DNA of 64,000 nucleotides from Pedobacter sp. D749 (GCF_019317285.1 NZ_CP079218.1:4216001-4280000), one strand, 5' to 3'. Counted from the first letter of the stretch, positions 53,555-61,506 are shown. The notes: generated by a model not told the origin, from the letters alone. Numbers and translations are program-made.

Positions 53555-53773
53555 GATTGTGTGGGTCAAAATAAATAATCATTTTAAATATTTGCTTCAA
53601 ATGGCCATAAGAAGTGTAGCGTAATTGGTTAGTTTTAACGCTGTATTTACCCTTAATACGAAAATTATGTTTAGGTAACCCAATGTTGGGTTTAGTGACA
53701 TGAGAAGGGTGTTTTAGCGGTTTTCCAGCTAGTATAAAACTCCTCAGGTTTAAAGAAGTTTTATGGTGTTTTT

Positions 53774-53868
53774 TTTGAAAAGCAGGTTACTGTGTATATC
53801 GGTTCCGAAAGCCCTGCCATCCGCTTTATCCCGATGAAAAATCGGGATGTCCGCTCCTGTCAGGTTTA
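53774..53868. repeat. Partial third copy of the structured intergenic repeat
   Basis: TTTGAAAAGCAGG..., CCCTGCCATCCGCTTTATCC and the hairpin ATCCCGAT-GAAAA-ATCGGGAT, ending CAGGTTTA, match the first 40 % of the element at 34549-34788. The loop differs by one base and the second half is missing. The rest of the 462-bp spacer (53555-54016) holds AAACCTATCAGGTT paired with AACCTGATAAGTTT at about 53920-53950 and no gene. Confidence 0.6.
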
Positions 53869-53964
53869 GATTACACGGGTCTACTTCTAACCCCCTACTA
53901 TTGCTCTAATTTTATTTAAACCTATCAGGTTCTAAAAACCTGATAAGTTTGGAAGGTAAACAAA

Positions 53965-53996
53965 AAAGCCGGTCATGTTCATTCATGACCGGCTTT
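53965..53996 (-). terminator. Bidirectional intrinsic terminator after the 72-residue membrane protein gene
   Basis: AAAGCCGGTCATG and CATGACCGGCTTT form a perfect 13-bp stem with a 6-nt loop; TTTTTTG follows on the minus strand, 21 bp past the stop. Confidence 0.85.
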
Positions 53997-54016
53997 ATAT
54001 TTTGATAGTAGAACGC

Positions 54017-54235
54017 TTATGCGTCTAATATTTTGAATACACCTTTAATAGCAATAATTGCACCAATGAACAAAACAATCCAGGATGCTAACGACACTTG
54101 CCATGAATCGTAAGCGAAACGTGCGTAAGTACCCACCATGCAAACCAGTACACCAAAAATCATTAATTTATAAATTCCTGGCTGGTTAGCCGTTTTCATA
54201 CTTTCTGTATTGTGCTTTAATTCGTTGTTCTCCAT
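54017..54235 (-). CDS. Small two-helix membrane protein of unknown function
   Basis: 72 residues: a polar start (MENNELKHNTESMKTANQPG), then two helices (about 22-41 and 48-67) joined by RFAYDSWQVS. I do not recognise a family. It has its own strong terminator and a compact leader, and the codon pattern looks like its neighbours, so it is likely a real gene. Confidence 0.7.
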   Translation of the reverse strand: MENNELKHNTESMKTANQPGIYKLMIFGVLVCMVGTYARFAYDSWQVSLASWIVLFIGAIIAIKGVFKILDA

Positions 54236-54292
54236 AATGTTTATTTTTATGATGCTGCAAAAGTAATACTTATTGCTGAATAATTATAAAAC

Positions 54293-55057
54293 TTAGTAAC
54301 TTTTTAATCGTTCTAACCTTTGTTTCGCTTTATCTTTATCACTAAGTTTTTCTCCCTGATACAAAGGCTTTTCCCAATCCCCGTACATTGGGTTGGGCAA
54401 CACGATATACTTTGTTCCAAACAGGTGCTGATTTGTGTTTACCTGCTCAAAGGTATTTTTATTTTCCCGATAAAAAATATTACTGAAATCGCTTAAATTA
54501 TCGCCACATAGCAATAGAATATTGTGCGTTTCTGTAATTTTTTGGCGGCGCGGTTCTTTATTTGAAGTTCCTTTTGAAACCACTAAATGCGCATCATCTG
54601 CATAAGGAAAGCCAAAATGTTGAAGATTTTTCAATGTTGCAGTATAATCCTTTTCATCGCGATTACTCACATAAAAGGTTTCGATGTTTTTTGATGCTGC
54701 AAACTTTAAAAAAGCCAATGCACCCGGAACAGTATCGGCTTGGGCCAGATTGGTCCATTCTGTCCAGTCTTCAGATACATAACTTAGTCCTTTTTTAATT
54801 TCGTGCCCCTGAAAAGCAGAATTATCTAAAACGGTTTCATCAATATCGACAATTACACAATTTGGTTTTTTACTGGTATCGGCCCATAAAGCTTCTTTTA
54901 ACGATAAACTGGCAAAGTTATAAGCTTGAAAGCATAATGCCCTATATTCGCCCGAGGTTTGCTGCCAAAGTACCGCATTGGTATAATCCCGTGCAGGATT
55001 TTGGGCTTTAACAAAAAACGGAACAGTTAATAAGATAATGAGGATGTGTTTTTTCAT
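54293..55057 (-). CDS. Class C acid phosphatase, lipoprotein e(P4) family
   Basis: 254 residues. The HAD motif is VIVDIDETVLDNSAFQG at about 67-83, with AASKNIETFYVSNRDEKDYT (motif II-like Ser/Asn) and LLLCGDNLSDFSNIFY (acidic motif). AVLWQQTSGEYRALCFQAYN is the family's N-terminal block. The leader (KHILIILLTVPFFVKAQ) has no lipobox cysteine, so this member is probably soluble in the periplasm. It removes phosphate from nucleotides or NMN. Confidence 0.92.
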   Translation of the reverse strand: MKKHILIILLTVPFFVKAQNPARDYTNAVLWQQTSGEYRALCFQAYNFASLSLKEALWADTSKKPNCVIVDIDETVLDNSAFQGHEIKKGLSYVSEDWTEWTNLAQADTVPGALAFLKFAASKNIETFYVSNRDEKDYTATLKNLQHFGFPYADDAHLVVSKGTSNKEPRRQKITETHNILLLCGDNLSDFSNIFYRENKNTFEQVNTNQHLFGTKYIVLPNPMYGDWEKPLYQGEKLSDKDKAKQRLERLKSY

Positions 55058-55258
55058 GAATTGATATTAGGCTACAAAGATATTAAAAGCCAATAATTAA
55101 CCGAACCAAAAAAAATCTATAAAATTTGAAACAAAATACATTTCCGTCATAGAATAACTACTAACCTTAGCCAATAATCAGAATAATTTTCCTATGAATT
55201 AAATTTTTAGTTATAAAAATAACTATTTTTGGGTACACACAAATAAAACCAATTTAAT

Positions 55259-55963
55259 ATGAAATCTAAAAGCTTACTCGGGGTAGCTATTGCCCTATTT
55301 TTTCTTGCCGCCTGCAAGAAGAACGATCCAATTGATCCAACTATAGAAAAACCCGATCCTATAGAGTCTTTAAGAGATTCAGCTTCTTATACCATTGACG
55401 GGAAAACCTATAAGTCTATTGGTATTGAAAAAGGAGGTACATTTACAACCCAATCAAATCTCAAAATTACTTCAGGAGTAAACTTCAATTATGAATTAGA
55501 AGGAGACAAAGATTCTCTACTATTTGTAAGAGAATTTACTATTAGAGCAAGCTATACTAATATTACGATTTCATTTATTAAAATATATAATAAAAATGAA
55601 ACCGAAAATACAAATGAAAATAATGGTGGATATTTAAATTATCCAAAAAATAAAACAGAGATATTCGCTCCTGGTTTTTATAAATATTCAACAGACTTTT
55701 TTAGAAAAAATTCTACATCTGGAATTGCATTTACAGTCATCAATCAACAAGGTGTATATAAATCGTATGGCCAATCAGATTTAGGTAAACCTGCATCTGT
55801 ATTACAAACTGATCAAAATGGTTCGAAATTTGAAATTATAAGTTTGAAAAAACGAAAATCAGGATATCTATTAGAAGTTAAATTCAATGTAAATATTTTT
55901 GACGAAAATAAAAAACAGCTGAGAATAGAAGATGGATATTTAAGATTAAGCGTATTAAAATAA
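55259..55963 (+). CDS. Hypothetical lipoprotein
   Basis: 234 residues. A clear lipobox (FFLAACKKND, Cys19) is followed by a beta-rich mature part beginning SYTIDGKTYKSIGIEKGG. No family recognised. Its third positions are strikingly rich in A and T compared with neighbours (for example the stretch coding KIYNKNETENTNENNGGY), which may mark recent transfer or fast evolution. TATTTTTG at 55224-55231 could be its -7 box. It sits beside an AAA/DUF4143 ATPase gene on the other strand and ends before a terminator. Confidence 0.75.
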   Translation: MKSKSLLGVAIALFFLAACKKNDPIDPTIEKPDPIESLRDSASYTIDGKTYKSIGIEKGGTFTTQSNLKITSGVNFNYELEGDKDSLLFVREFTIRASYTNITISFIKIYNKNETENTNENNGGYLNYPKNKTEIFAPGFYKYSTDFFRKNSTSGIAFTVINQQGVYKSYGQSDLGKPASVLQTDQNGSKFEIISLKKRKSGYLLEVKFNVNIFDENKKQLRIEDGYLRLSVLK

Positions 55964-55984
55964 CTGATATTCATTTATAAAGCA

Positions 55985-56020
55985 AAAGTCCCAATTCAAT
56001 TTAGAAATGGGACTTTTTTT
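55985..56020 (+). terminator. Intrinsic terminator after the hypothetical lipoprotein gene
   Basis: AAAGTCCCA pairs with TGGGACTTT (14-nt loop) and a run of Ts follows. It closely resembles in sequence the terminator at 57286-57315, on the other side of the ATPase gene. Confidence 0.8.
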
Positions 56021-56033
56021 TTTGCAAAAACAT

Positions 56034-57161
56034 TTAACGGTTCAAAAAAGTTCCCCTATCAGCTTTCGATATTAATGATGTTTCCGCATCTGGGTAAGCA
56101 TGTGTAAAAGTTGCAGGAATTTTATTTTTCCCTCTTTCGCTCCATTTAAACTCGACAGCCAAAAGTTTTTCTTTTGTTTTTTCTATATAATCAATTTCCT
56201 GTTGTTGCGTGGTACGCCAGAAAAAGCATTCAGCTTCTATCTGGTGCTGGTGTAAAAACTTCATCCGTTCAGCAATCATATAATTTTCAAATAGTGCACC
56301 AACATCATTCCTGTTTGCTATCGGATTAAAATTCCGTGTAATGGCATTTACAATACCTGTATCATAAAAATAGATCTTTTTATTTTTTTTAATTTCGTTG
56401 CGCACATTACCTGCAAAGGCAGGTAAGCTAAAAACCACGAAAGATTTTTCGAGTAGGCTGATGTACTTATCAACGGTTTTCTGATCTGCCTTTACCAATT
56501 GTGCGAGTTCAGAAAAGTTAACTTCGCTCCCAACCTGCAAAGCCAGGGCCTTTACAATTTTTTCGAAGAGTAGCGGCTTTTTAACATCTTCCAAAGTAAA
56601 AAGGTCTTTATATAGATAACTATCTGCAAGTAATTTTAAGTGCTCTTCTGCGTTCTGCGGATCGTTAATAATCTCGGGATAGGAACCATAAATTAAACGT
56701 CGCTCCAGCGATCTTTCTTCGGTAATAAAGTCAGTATCATTTACCAGCTCTGCGTATGAAAATGGCAAAAGCATCATTTCATATTTTCTACCGGTTAAGG
56801 GCTCGTTTATTTTCCCTGATAACTCAAATGCTGATGAACCCGTAGCAATAACCTGAACAGGCTTAAAGCGATCCACAATAATTTTAATGAGCAAACCTAC
56901 ATCATTGATTCTTTGAGCCTCGTCTATAAAAAGTACTTCGTAGCCAGCGAGCATTTGTGCTATTTGTGCCGCATTGGGTTTAGCCAAAGCTTCGCGTACG
57001 TCAGCATCATCCCCGTTAAGGTACAGGGTCTTTTTAGCCACCTTAGCTAATAACTGTTCAACAAAAGTTGTTTTACCGGTTTGGCGTGGCCCAAAGATGA
57101 TAAAGGCTTTCCCTTTAAAAAGCCTTGCAAAAGCATAATCCAACTGTTTACGAACAATCAT
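56034..57161 (-). CDS. AAA_14 ATPase with DUF4143 C-terminal domain
   Basis: 375 residues. Walker A is FGPRQTGKTTFVEQLL at about 22-37, Walker B EVLFIDEAQRI, and a sensor-like VIATGSSAFEL follows. The C-terminal DUF4143 part has VNFSELAQLVKADQKTVDKY (a winged-helix-like segment) and FYDTGIVNAITRNFNPIANR, then ECFFWRTTQQQEIDYIEKTK with LLAVEFKW, a PD-(D/E)xK-like ending typical of the family. The function is not established; such genes are often mobile and strain-variable. It carries a triplicated palindromic repeat at its promoter and is flanked by two similar terminators. Confidence 0.9.
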   Translation of the reverse strand: MIVRKQLDYAFARLFKGKAFIIFGPRQTGKTTFVEQLLAKVAKKTLYLNGDDADVREALAKPNAAQIAQMLAGYEVLFIDEAQRINDVGLLIKIIVDRFKPVQVIATGSSAFELSGKINEPLTGRKYEMMLLPFSYAELVNDTDFITEERSLERRLIYGSYPEIINDPQNAEEHLKLLADSYLYKDLFTLEDVKKPLLFEKIVKALALQVGSEVNFSELAQLVKADQKTVDKYISLLEKSFVVFSLPAFAGNVRNEIKKNKKIYFYDTGIVNAITRNFNPIANRNDVGALFENYMIAERMKFLHQHQIEAECFFWRTTQQQEIDYIEKTKEKLLAVEFKWSERGKNKIPATFTHAYPDAETSLISKADRGTFLNR

Positions 57162-57178
57162 AATAAAAGATTCTTATA

Positions 57179-57186
57179 CAAAAGTA
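57179..57186 (-). promoter_or_regulatory. Candidate -7 box for the AAA_14/DUF4143 gene
   Basis: TACTTTTG on the minus strand, an exact TAnnTTTG match, 17 bp before the start codon. A TTG lies 16 nt upstream of it, inside the palindrome GGATTGTAATCC of the first 32-bp repeat, so a protein bound there would cover the -33 region. Confidence 0.55.
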
Positions 57187-57275
57187 TAATAATTTTGGAT
57201 TACAATCCATAAAAAACATAATAATTTTGGATTACAATCCATAAAAAACATAATAATTTTGGATTTTGATTTAAT
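57185..57275. repeat. Three tandem 32-bp repeats with an internal palindrome
   Basis: The unit ATAATAATTTTGGATT plus ACAATCCATAAAAAAC repeats exactly at 32-bp spacing (GGATT at 57197, 57229 and 57261); the third copy has lost the right palindrome arm (GGATTTTGATT). Each full unit holds GGATT-AC-AATCC, an operator-like dyad. It lies directly upstream of the ATPase gene. Confidence 0.85.
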
Positions 57276-57285
57276 TACTTATAAA

Positions 57286-57315
57286 AAAGCCCATCTCAAT
57301 TAAGAAATGGGCTTT
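57286..57315 (-). terminator. Intrinsic terminator of the atp operon
   Basis: AAAGCCCAT pairs with ATGGGCTTT (12-nt loop), and on the minus strand TTTTTTAT follows. It ends the transcript after atpG and its heptad array. Confidence 0.8.
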
Positions 57316-57320
57316 GTATT

Positions 57321-57362
57321 ATTTGACTGAAGACTAAAGACTTCCGACTATAGACTAACTTA
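57321..57362 (-). repeat. Stop-anchored heptad array, GTCTNNA family, after atpG
   Basis: From the TAA stop on the minus strand: TAAGTTA, GTCTATA, GTCGGAA, GTCTTTA, GTCTTCA and GTCAAAT, six units in phase. It has the same words and the same anchoring as the array behind the SCO-like gene at 8372-8420. Confidence 0.78.
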
Positions 57363-58256
57363 TCCGTTCAATGCGGCTGCACCACTTACAATCTCAGTTA
57401 ACTCAGTTGTAATTGCTGCCTGACGTGCCTGGTTGTATGAAAGTTTTAAAGCTTTCAATAACTCACCTGCGTTTTCAGTTGCTTTATCCATTGATGTCAT
57501 ACGTGCACCATGCTCAGAAGCATGAGAATCTAACACGGCTTTGTATAACTGGATTTTAATTGATTTAGGAATTAACTGCTCTACAATTTCTTCCTGAGAA
57601 GGCTCTAAAATGTAATCAACATTTGTTGTTTTCTTATCGACTTTTAGATCCACTGGTGCTTCTTCTGCTTTTGGCAAAGGTAATAACTGCTCAGTAGTAA
57701 TAAACTGTACTGCTGCGTTTCTAAAACGGTTATAAACCACTTCTACTTTGTCAAACTCACCTTTAATAAAACCAGCCATAATCGCATCCGTAATTTTAGT
57801 TACGTTTTCGAAAGTTAAGGCCGAATATACTTCGTTATTGTTACCGATAACATTGTATTTACGTTTTTCGTAAAAATCCTGGGTTTTCTTACCGATAGAA
57901 ATAATGCTAACATTACCGTTTTTCAACTGTTCGCTATATTTCTCAGCAATTAAATTGTTGGCCGCTTTAATTACGTTCATGTTAAAAGCACCAGCCAAAC
58001 CGCGGTTTGATGATACCGTAACAATTAAAACCTTATTGGGCTCACGCTCCTGGATAAAAGGCGATGACGATCCCTCTAAACTTGCTGACAGATTACCTAA
58101 AATCTCTTTCAGTTTAGTTGCATAAGGACGTAAAGCGATAATTGCATTAGTAGCACGTTTCAACTTTGCTGCCGAAACCATTTTCATAGCTTTGGTAATC
58201 TGCTGTGTTGATTGTACCGATGCAATCCGGTTTCTTACTTCTTTTAAATTAGCCAT
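57360..58256 (-). CDS. atpG: ATP synthase gamma subunit
   Basis: 298 residues. The N-terminal helix MANLKEVRNRIASVQSTQQI and KAMKMVSAAKLKRA and the C-terminal ATENAGELLKALKLSYNQAR with QAAITTELTEIVSGA form the rotor coiled coil. The middle VTVSSNRGLAGAFNMNVIKA is a family block. It couples proton flow to catalysis in F1. Last gene of the operon, 92 bp after atpA with a fold-back heptad array between. Confidence 0.97.
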   Translation of the reverse strand: MANLKEVRNRIASVQSTQQITKAMKMVSAAKLKRATNAIIALRPYATKLKEILGNLSASLEGSSSPFIQEREPNKVLIVTVSSNRGLAGAFNMNVIKAANNLIAEKYSEQLKNGNVSIISIGKKTQDFYEKRKYNVIGNNNEVYSALTFENVTKITDAIMAGFIKGEFDKVEVVYNRFRNAAVQFITTEQLLPLPKAEEAPVDLKVDKKTTNVDYILEPSQEEIVEQLIPKSIKIQLYKAVLDSHASEHGARMTSMDKATENAGELLKALKLSYNQARQAAITTELTEIVSGAAALNG

Positions 58257-58267
58257 TCTTTATTTCG

Positions 58268-58351
58268 TGAGTATCAAGAATCGAGTATCAAGTATCAAGA
58301 TTAAGTTGAACTTCGTCTTGATACTTGATACTAACTACTCGATACTTATTA
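58268..58351 (-). repeat. Fold-back heptad array, AGTATCA family, between atpA and atpG
   Basis: Directly after the atpA TAA, units such as TAAGTAT, CGAGTAG, TTAGTAT and CAAGTAT follow in phase on the minus strand. After a 15-nt turn, the complementary words (ACTTGAT, ACTCGAT, TCTTGAT) continue at 7-bp spacing towards the atpG start. GTATCAAGTATCAAGA at 58285-58300 is exactly complementary to TCTTGATACTTGATAC at 58316-58331, so a 16-bp perfect stem can form. Confidence 0.82.
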
Positions 58352-59923
58352 ATATTTACTTGAAATCTCTTTTGCCACTGTATCTAAAACACCAGTAATG
58401 GTATCATCAAATTTACCAGCTTTTAATGCTGCTAAAGTTTCAGGGTGACGCATTTCCAATTGAGTTAAGAATTCGGTTTCAAATTCTTTTACTTTATTGA
58501 TTGGAACACTACGCATTAAGTTTTTAGTACCAGCGTAAACAATTGCAACTTGTTTCTCAACAGTAAATGGAGAGAATTGTGCTTGTTTCAACATTTCTAC
58601 GTTACGTGCACCTTTATCCAATACTGATTTTGTTGCTGCATCTAAGTCAGAACCGAATTTCGAGAAAGCCTCTAACTCGCGGTATTGAGCCTGATCTAAC
58701 TTTAAAGTACCTGCTACTTTTTTCATCGATTTGATCTGTGCATTACCACCCACACGTGATACCGAGATACCTACGTTAATTGCCGGACGGATACCTGAGT
58801 TAAACAAGTTCGACTCTAAGAAGATCTGACCATCAGTAATCGAAATTACGTTGGTTGGGATATACGCTGATACGTCACCTGCCTGAGTTTCGATAATTGG
58901 TAAAGCTGTTAATGAACCACCACCTTTAACGATATGTCTGATTGATTCAGGTAAATCGTTCATAGCTTTAGCGATATCATCGTTAGCATTGATTTTTGCC
59001 GCTCTTTCTAACAAACGACTGTGTAAGTAGAAAACGTCACCTGGATATGCCTCACGGCCCGGTGGACGACGAAGTAATAAAGATACCTCACGGTAAGCAA
59101 CTGCCTGTTTAGATAAATCATCATAAACAATTAAAGCTGGTCTACCTGTATCACGGAAAAACTCACCAATTGCAGCACCTGCAAACGGAGCATAAAACTG
59201 CATTGGAGCAGGATCTGCAGCCGAAGCAGCAACAACAACTGTATATGGTAAAGCGCCATTTTCTTCTAATGTACGTACAATGTTAGCTACAGTAGAGTTT
59301 TTCTGACCGATAGCAACATAAATACAGAACACTGGCTGGCCTGCTTCATAAAATTCTTTTTGATTGATAATGGTATCAATACAAACGGCAGTTTTACCAA
59401 TCTGACGATCGCCAATAACCAACTCACGTTGACCACGACCGATTGGAATCATTGCATCGATTGCTTTAATACCTGTTTGTAAAGGCTCGTTTACCGGCTG
59501 ACGGTAAATTACACCTGGTGCTTTACGCTCTAAAGGCATTTCGTAAGTTTCACCCAAGATTGGACCTTTACCATCTAAAGGCTCACCTAAAGTATTCACT
59601 ACGCGGCCAAGCATACCTTCACCAACTTTAATAGAGGCAATTTTTTTGGTACGTTTAATCGTATCACCTTCTTTGATCTCGTCTGAAGCACCCAAAAGTA
59701 CCACACCAACGTTATCTTCTTCAAGGTTTAATACAATACCTTGTAAGCCGTTTGCAAATTCAACTAACTCTCCCGATTGAACTTTAGTTAAACCGTAAAC
59801 ACGGGCAATACCGTCGCCCACTTGCAACACGGTACCAACTTCTTCCAGTTCGGTTTCTGATTTGAAGCCCGCCAATTGCTGTCTGATAATTGCCGATACT
59901 TCGTCTGGTCTTACCTCTACCAT
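58349..59923 (-). CDS. atpA: ATP synthase alpha subunit
   Basis: 524 residues. The P-loop is GDRQIGKTAVCIDT, the alpha signature PPGREAYPGDVFYLHSRLLE is complete, and the N-terminal crown region (VGTVLQVGDGIARVYGL) is typical. A non-catalytic nucleotide-binding subunit of F1. The following atpG is separated by a fold-back repeat, and the upstream atpH by a 142-bp repeat-filled spacer, which is unusual inside an F-ATPase operon. Confidence 0.98.
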   Translation of the reverse strand: MVEVRPDEVSAIIRQQLAGFKSETELEEVGTVLQVGDGIARVYGLTKVQSGELVEFANGLQGIVLNLEEDNVGVVLLGASDEIKEGDTIKRTKKIASIKVGEGMLGRVVNTLGEPLDGKGPILGETYEMPLERKAPGVIYRQPVNEPLQTGIKAIDAMIPIGRGQRELVIGDRQIGKTAVCIDTIINQKEFYEAGQPVFCIYVAIGQKNSTVANIVRTLEENGALPYTVVVAASAADPAPMQFYAPFAGAAIGEFFRDTGRPALIVYDDLSKQAVAYREVSLLLRRPPGREAYPGDVFYLHSRLLERAAKINANDDIAKAMNDLPESIRHIVKGGGSLTALPIIETQAGDVSAYIPTNVISITDGQIFLESNLFNSGIRPAINVGISVSRVGGNAQIKSMKKVAGTLKLDQAQYRELEAFSKFGSDLDAATKSVLDKGARNVEMLKQAQFSPFTVEKQVAIVYAGTKNLMRSVPINKVKEFETEFLTQLEMRHPETLAALKAGKFDDTITGVLDTVAKEISSKY

Positions 59924-59950
59924 AATTTTACTTTATATCTTTTTGTAAAT

Positions 59951-60068
59951 GTTTAGTGCTTAGCGCATGGCGCTTGGCATTTATTCGCCATCCGCTTATC
60001 GCAATATTTTTTTTGTTTGGCGTTTGGCGCATGGCGTTTTACGCTATACGCTTATCGCCTCGCGCTTA
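59951..60068 (-). repeat. Long stop-anchored fold-back heptad array, AAGCG family, between atpH and atpA
   Basis: On the minus strand from the atpH stop: TAAGCGC, GAGGCGA, TAAGCGT, ATAGCGT, AAAACGC, CATGCGC, CAAACGC, then an A-rich break (about 60003-60014), then GCGATAA, GCGGATG, GCGAATA, AATGCCA, AGCGCCA, TGCGCTA and AGCACTA. The first units carry AAGCG and later ones its complement CGCTT/ACGC, so the array can fold. It fills most of the 142-bp spacer. Confidence 0.82.
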
Positions 60069-60605
60069 CTGCGCAAATTCTTTTTTAAGTTTACTTAAAC
60101 CGCTGGCAATACTTGCATCAAATTGCTTATCGCCAACTTTTAATATAAAACCACCAATTAGCTTCTCGTTAATTTTTTCGTTAACAATCACCTGGTTGGC
60201 ACCTAATTCTTTTTTTACAATCGCTATAATCTGTTCTTTAGCCTCCGGGCTTAAAGTAGATGCAGTAGTTACATCAGCAGTAACAATACCCTTAATTAAA
60301 TTATATTGTTGTATAAACTGTTTTGCTGTGGCAAATAAAATCGCAGAACGACCTTTGCTCACCACAATCTTGAAAAACGAGATGGTTAGTTTGCTTACTT
60401 TATCTGCAAAAATTCCGTTTAAAATACCAGTTTTCTTATCTAAAGGTACAATCGGGTTTTTTAATATTGCTTCTAGTTCAGGGGTTTCATCAACCACTTT
60501 TTCAAACAAAACCATATCATTATAAGAAGTTTCTAAGTCGTTGTTTTCAACGGCTAAGTCTATTAATGATTTGGCGTATCTGCCTGCAACTTTAATTTCT
60601 GACAT
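60066..60605 (-). CDS. atpH: ATP synthase delta subunit
   Basis: 179 residues. VAGRYAKSLIDLAVENNDLE at the N-terminus and ILKVGDKQFDASIASGLSKL near the C-terminus are the conserved blocks of the delta/OSCP family. It joins the peripheral stalk to F1. It is bounded on both sides by AAGCG-type heptad arrays, the downstream one starting at its own stop codon. Confidence 0.95.
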   Translation of the reverse strand: MSEIKVAGRYAKSLIDLAVENNDLETSYNDMVLFEKVVDETPELEAILKNPIVPLDKKTGILNGIFADKVSKLTISFFKIVVSKGRSAILFATAKQFIQQYNLIKGIVTADVTTASTLSPEAKEQIIAIVKKELGANQVIVNEKINEKLIGGFILKVGDKQFDASIASGLSKLKKEFAQ

Positions 60606-60613
60606 ATCTTTTG

Positions 60614-60669
60614 GGTTGGCGTTTAGTGTTTGGCGTTTGGTACGCTTACCGCTTTACGCAATACGCTTA
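60614..60669 (-). repeat. Stop-anchored fold-back heptad array, AAGCG family, between atpF and atpH
   Basis: From the atpF TAA on the minus strand: TAAGCGT, ATTGCGT, AAAGCGG, TAAGCGT, ACCAAAC, GCCAAAC, ACTAAAC and GCCAACC, eight units in phase with no break. The first four hold AAGCG, the last four the complementary CAAAC-GCC words. Confidence 0.82.
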
Positions 60670-61161
60670 GTTTAATTCAACGTCTTTTAACAAGTTTGCA
60701 ACTAAAGCTTCCTGCTTGGTTTTATCATCTAACTGAGTACGTAAAACACGTTCTGCAATTTCTAATGATAAAGAAGAAACCTGGTCTTTAACTTCAGCTA
60801 AAGCGGCTTTCTTTTGGTTTTCGATTTCGATTTTAGCTTTCTCAATCAATTTAGCACCTTCTACCTGAGCTTGTTTTTTAGCTTCGTTCAAGATACCATC
60901 TTTCAAGGTTTTAGCTTCCTTTAAAATCTCATCACGTTCAGCACGTGCCTGTTGCATCAAATCCTGATTCTGACTGGTTAATCGTGCCATTTCCTGCTTC
61001 GCTAATTCAGCTTTGTTAAGGGCCTCATCAATGCTTTGCTCACGTTCGTGAATGGCACCTAAAATAGGTTTCCATGCGAATTTTCTAAGTAATATTAATA
61101 GGCAGATGAATGCTAAAGCGGTCCAAAAAACCAAACCTATGCTCGGGGTTACTAAATCCAT
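60667..61161 (-). CDS. atpF: ATP synthase b subunit
   Basis: 164 residues. One N-terminal membrane helix (PSIGLVFWTALAFICLLILL) precedes a long charged helix (FAWKPILGAIHEREQSIDEA and onwards to about 140) that forms the peripheral stalk. Start and length are standard. An 87-bp spacer with a hairpin separates it from atpE. Confidence 0.96.
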   Translation of the reverse strand: MDLVTPSIGLVFWTALAFICLLILLRKFAWKPILGAIHEREQSIDEALNKAELAKQEMARLTSQNQDLMQQARAERDEILKEAKTLKDGILNEAKKQAQVEGAKLIEKAKIEIENQKKAALAEVKDQVSSLSLEIAERVLRTQLDDKTKQEALVANLLKDVELN

Positions 61162-61195
61162 TTTATCTAATTTTTTATTCTTAATACTTTAATAA

Positions 61196-61230
61196 GGCAG
61201 GGTAAATAACCAATCGTTAAATACCCTACC
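61196..61230 (-). other. Hairpin between atpE and atpF
   Basis: GGCAGGGTA pairs with TACCCTACC (8 of 9) across a 17-nt loop. Subunit c is needed in many copies, so a structure or processing point between atpE and atpF could raise atpE message stability; this role is inferred. Confidence 0.45.
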
Positions 61231-61248
61231 GAAATTTTTCAGTTTGAA

Positions 61249-61464
61249 TTATTGAGGATTGTTACCTAATAATGCAACTACTACACCGAATAAAGCAGCA
61301 CCCTCAATAAGGGCAGCAGCGATAATCATTGCAGTCTGAATTTTTGATGCAGCTTCTGGTTGACGAGCAATACCTTCCATTGCTTTACCACCTACTTGAC
61401 CGATACCGATACCTGCACCGATTACTGCTAAACCGGCACCAATTGCCGCGATTGAACCTACCAT
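61249..61464 (-). CDS. atpE: ATP synthase c subunit
   Basis: 71 residues, a two-helix hairpin: GAGIGIGQVGGKAMEGIARQ, then PEAASKIQTAMIIAAALIEG. The loop carries the RQPEA motif, and the ion-binding glutamate is Glu54 in ALIEGAAL. A glutamine occurs in helix 1 (GIGQ), as in some sodium-binding rings, but the residue after the glutamate is Gly rather than Ser/Thr, so a proton ring is more likely. Confidence 0.96.
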   Translation of the reverse strand: MVGSIAAIGAGLAVIGAGIGIGQVGGKAMEGIARQPEAASKIQTAMIIAAALIEGAALFGVVVALLGNNPQ

Positions 61465-61506
61465 AACTAATTTAATTTATATTAATTTGTAAAAAATAGT
61501 TTTCTA

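Noticed and set aside
57185..57275. Possible CRISPR array
   Set aside because: The three 32-bp units are contiguous without spacers, and no cas genes are nearby; they read as promoter-proximal tandem repeats.
61249..61464. Sodium-binding c ring, because of the helix-1 glutamine
   Set aside because: The Ser/Thr normally following the ion-binding glutamate in sodium rings is Gly here, so a proton ring is the safer reading.
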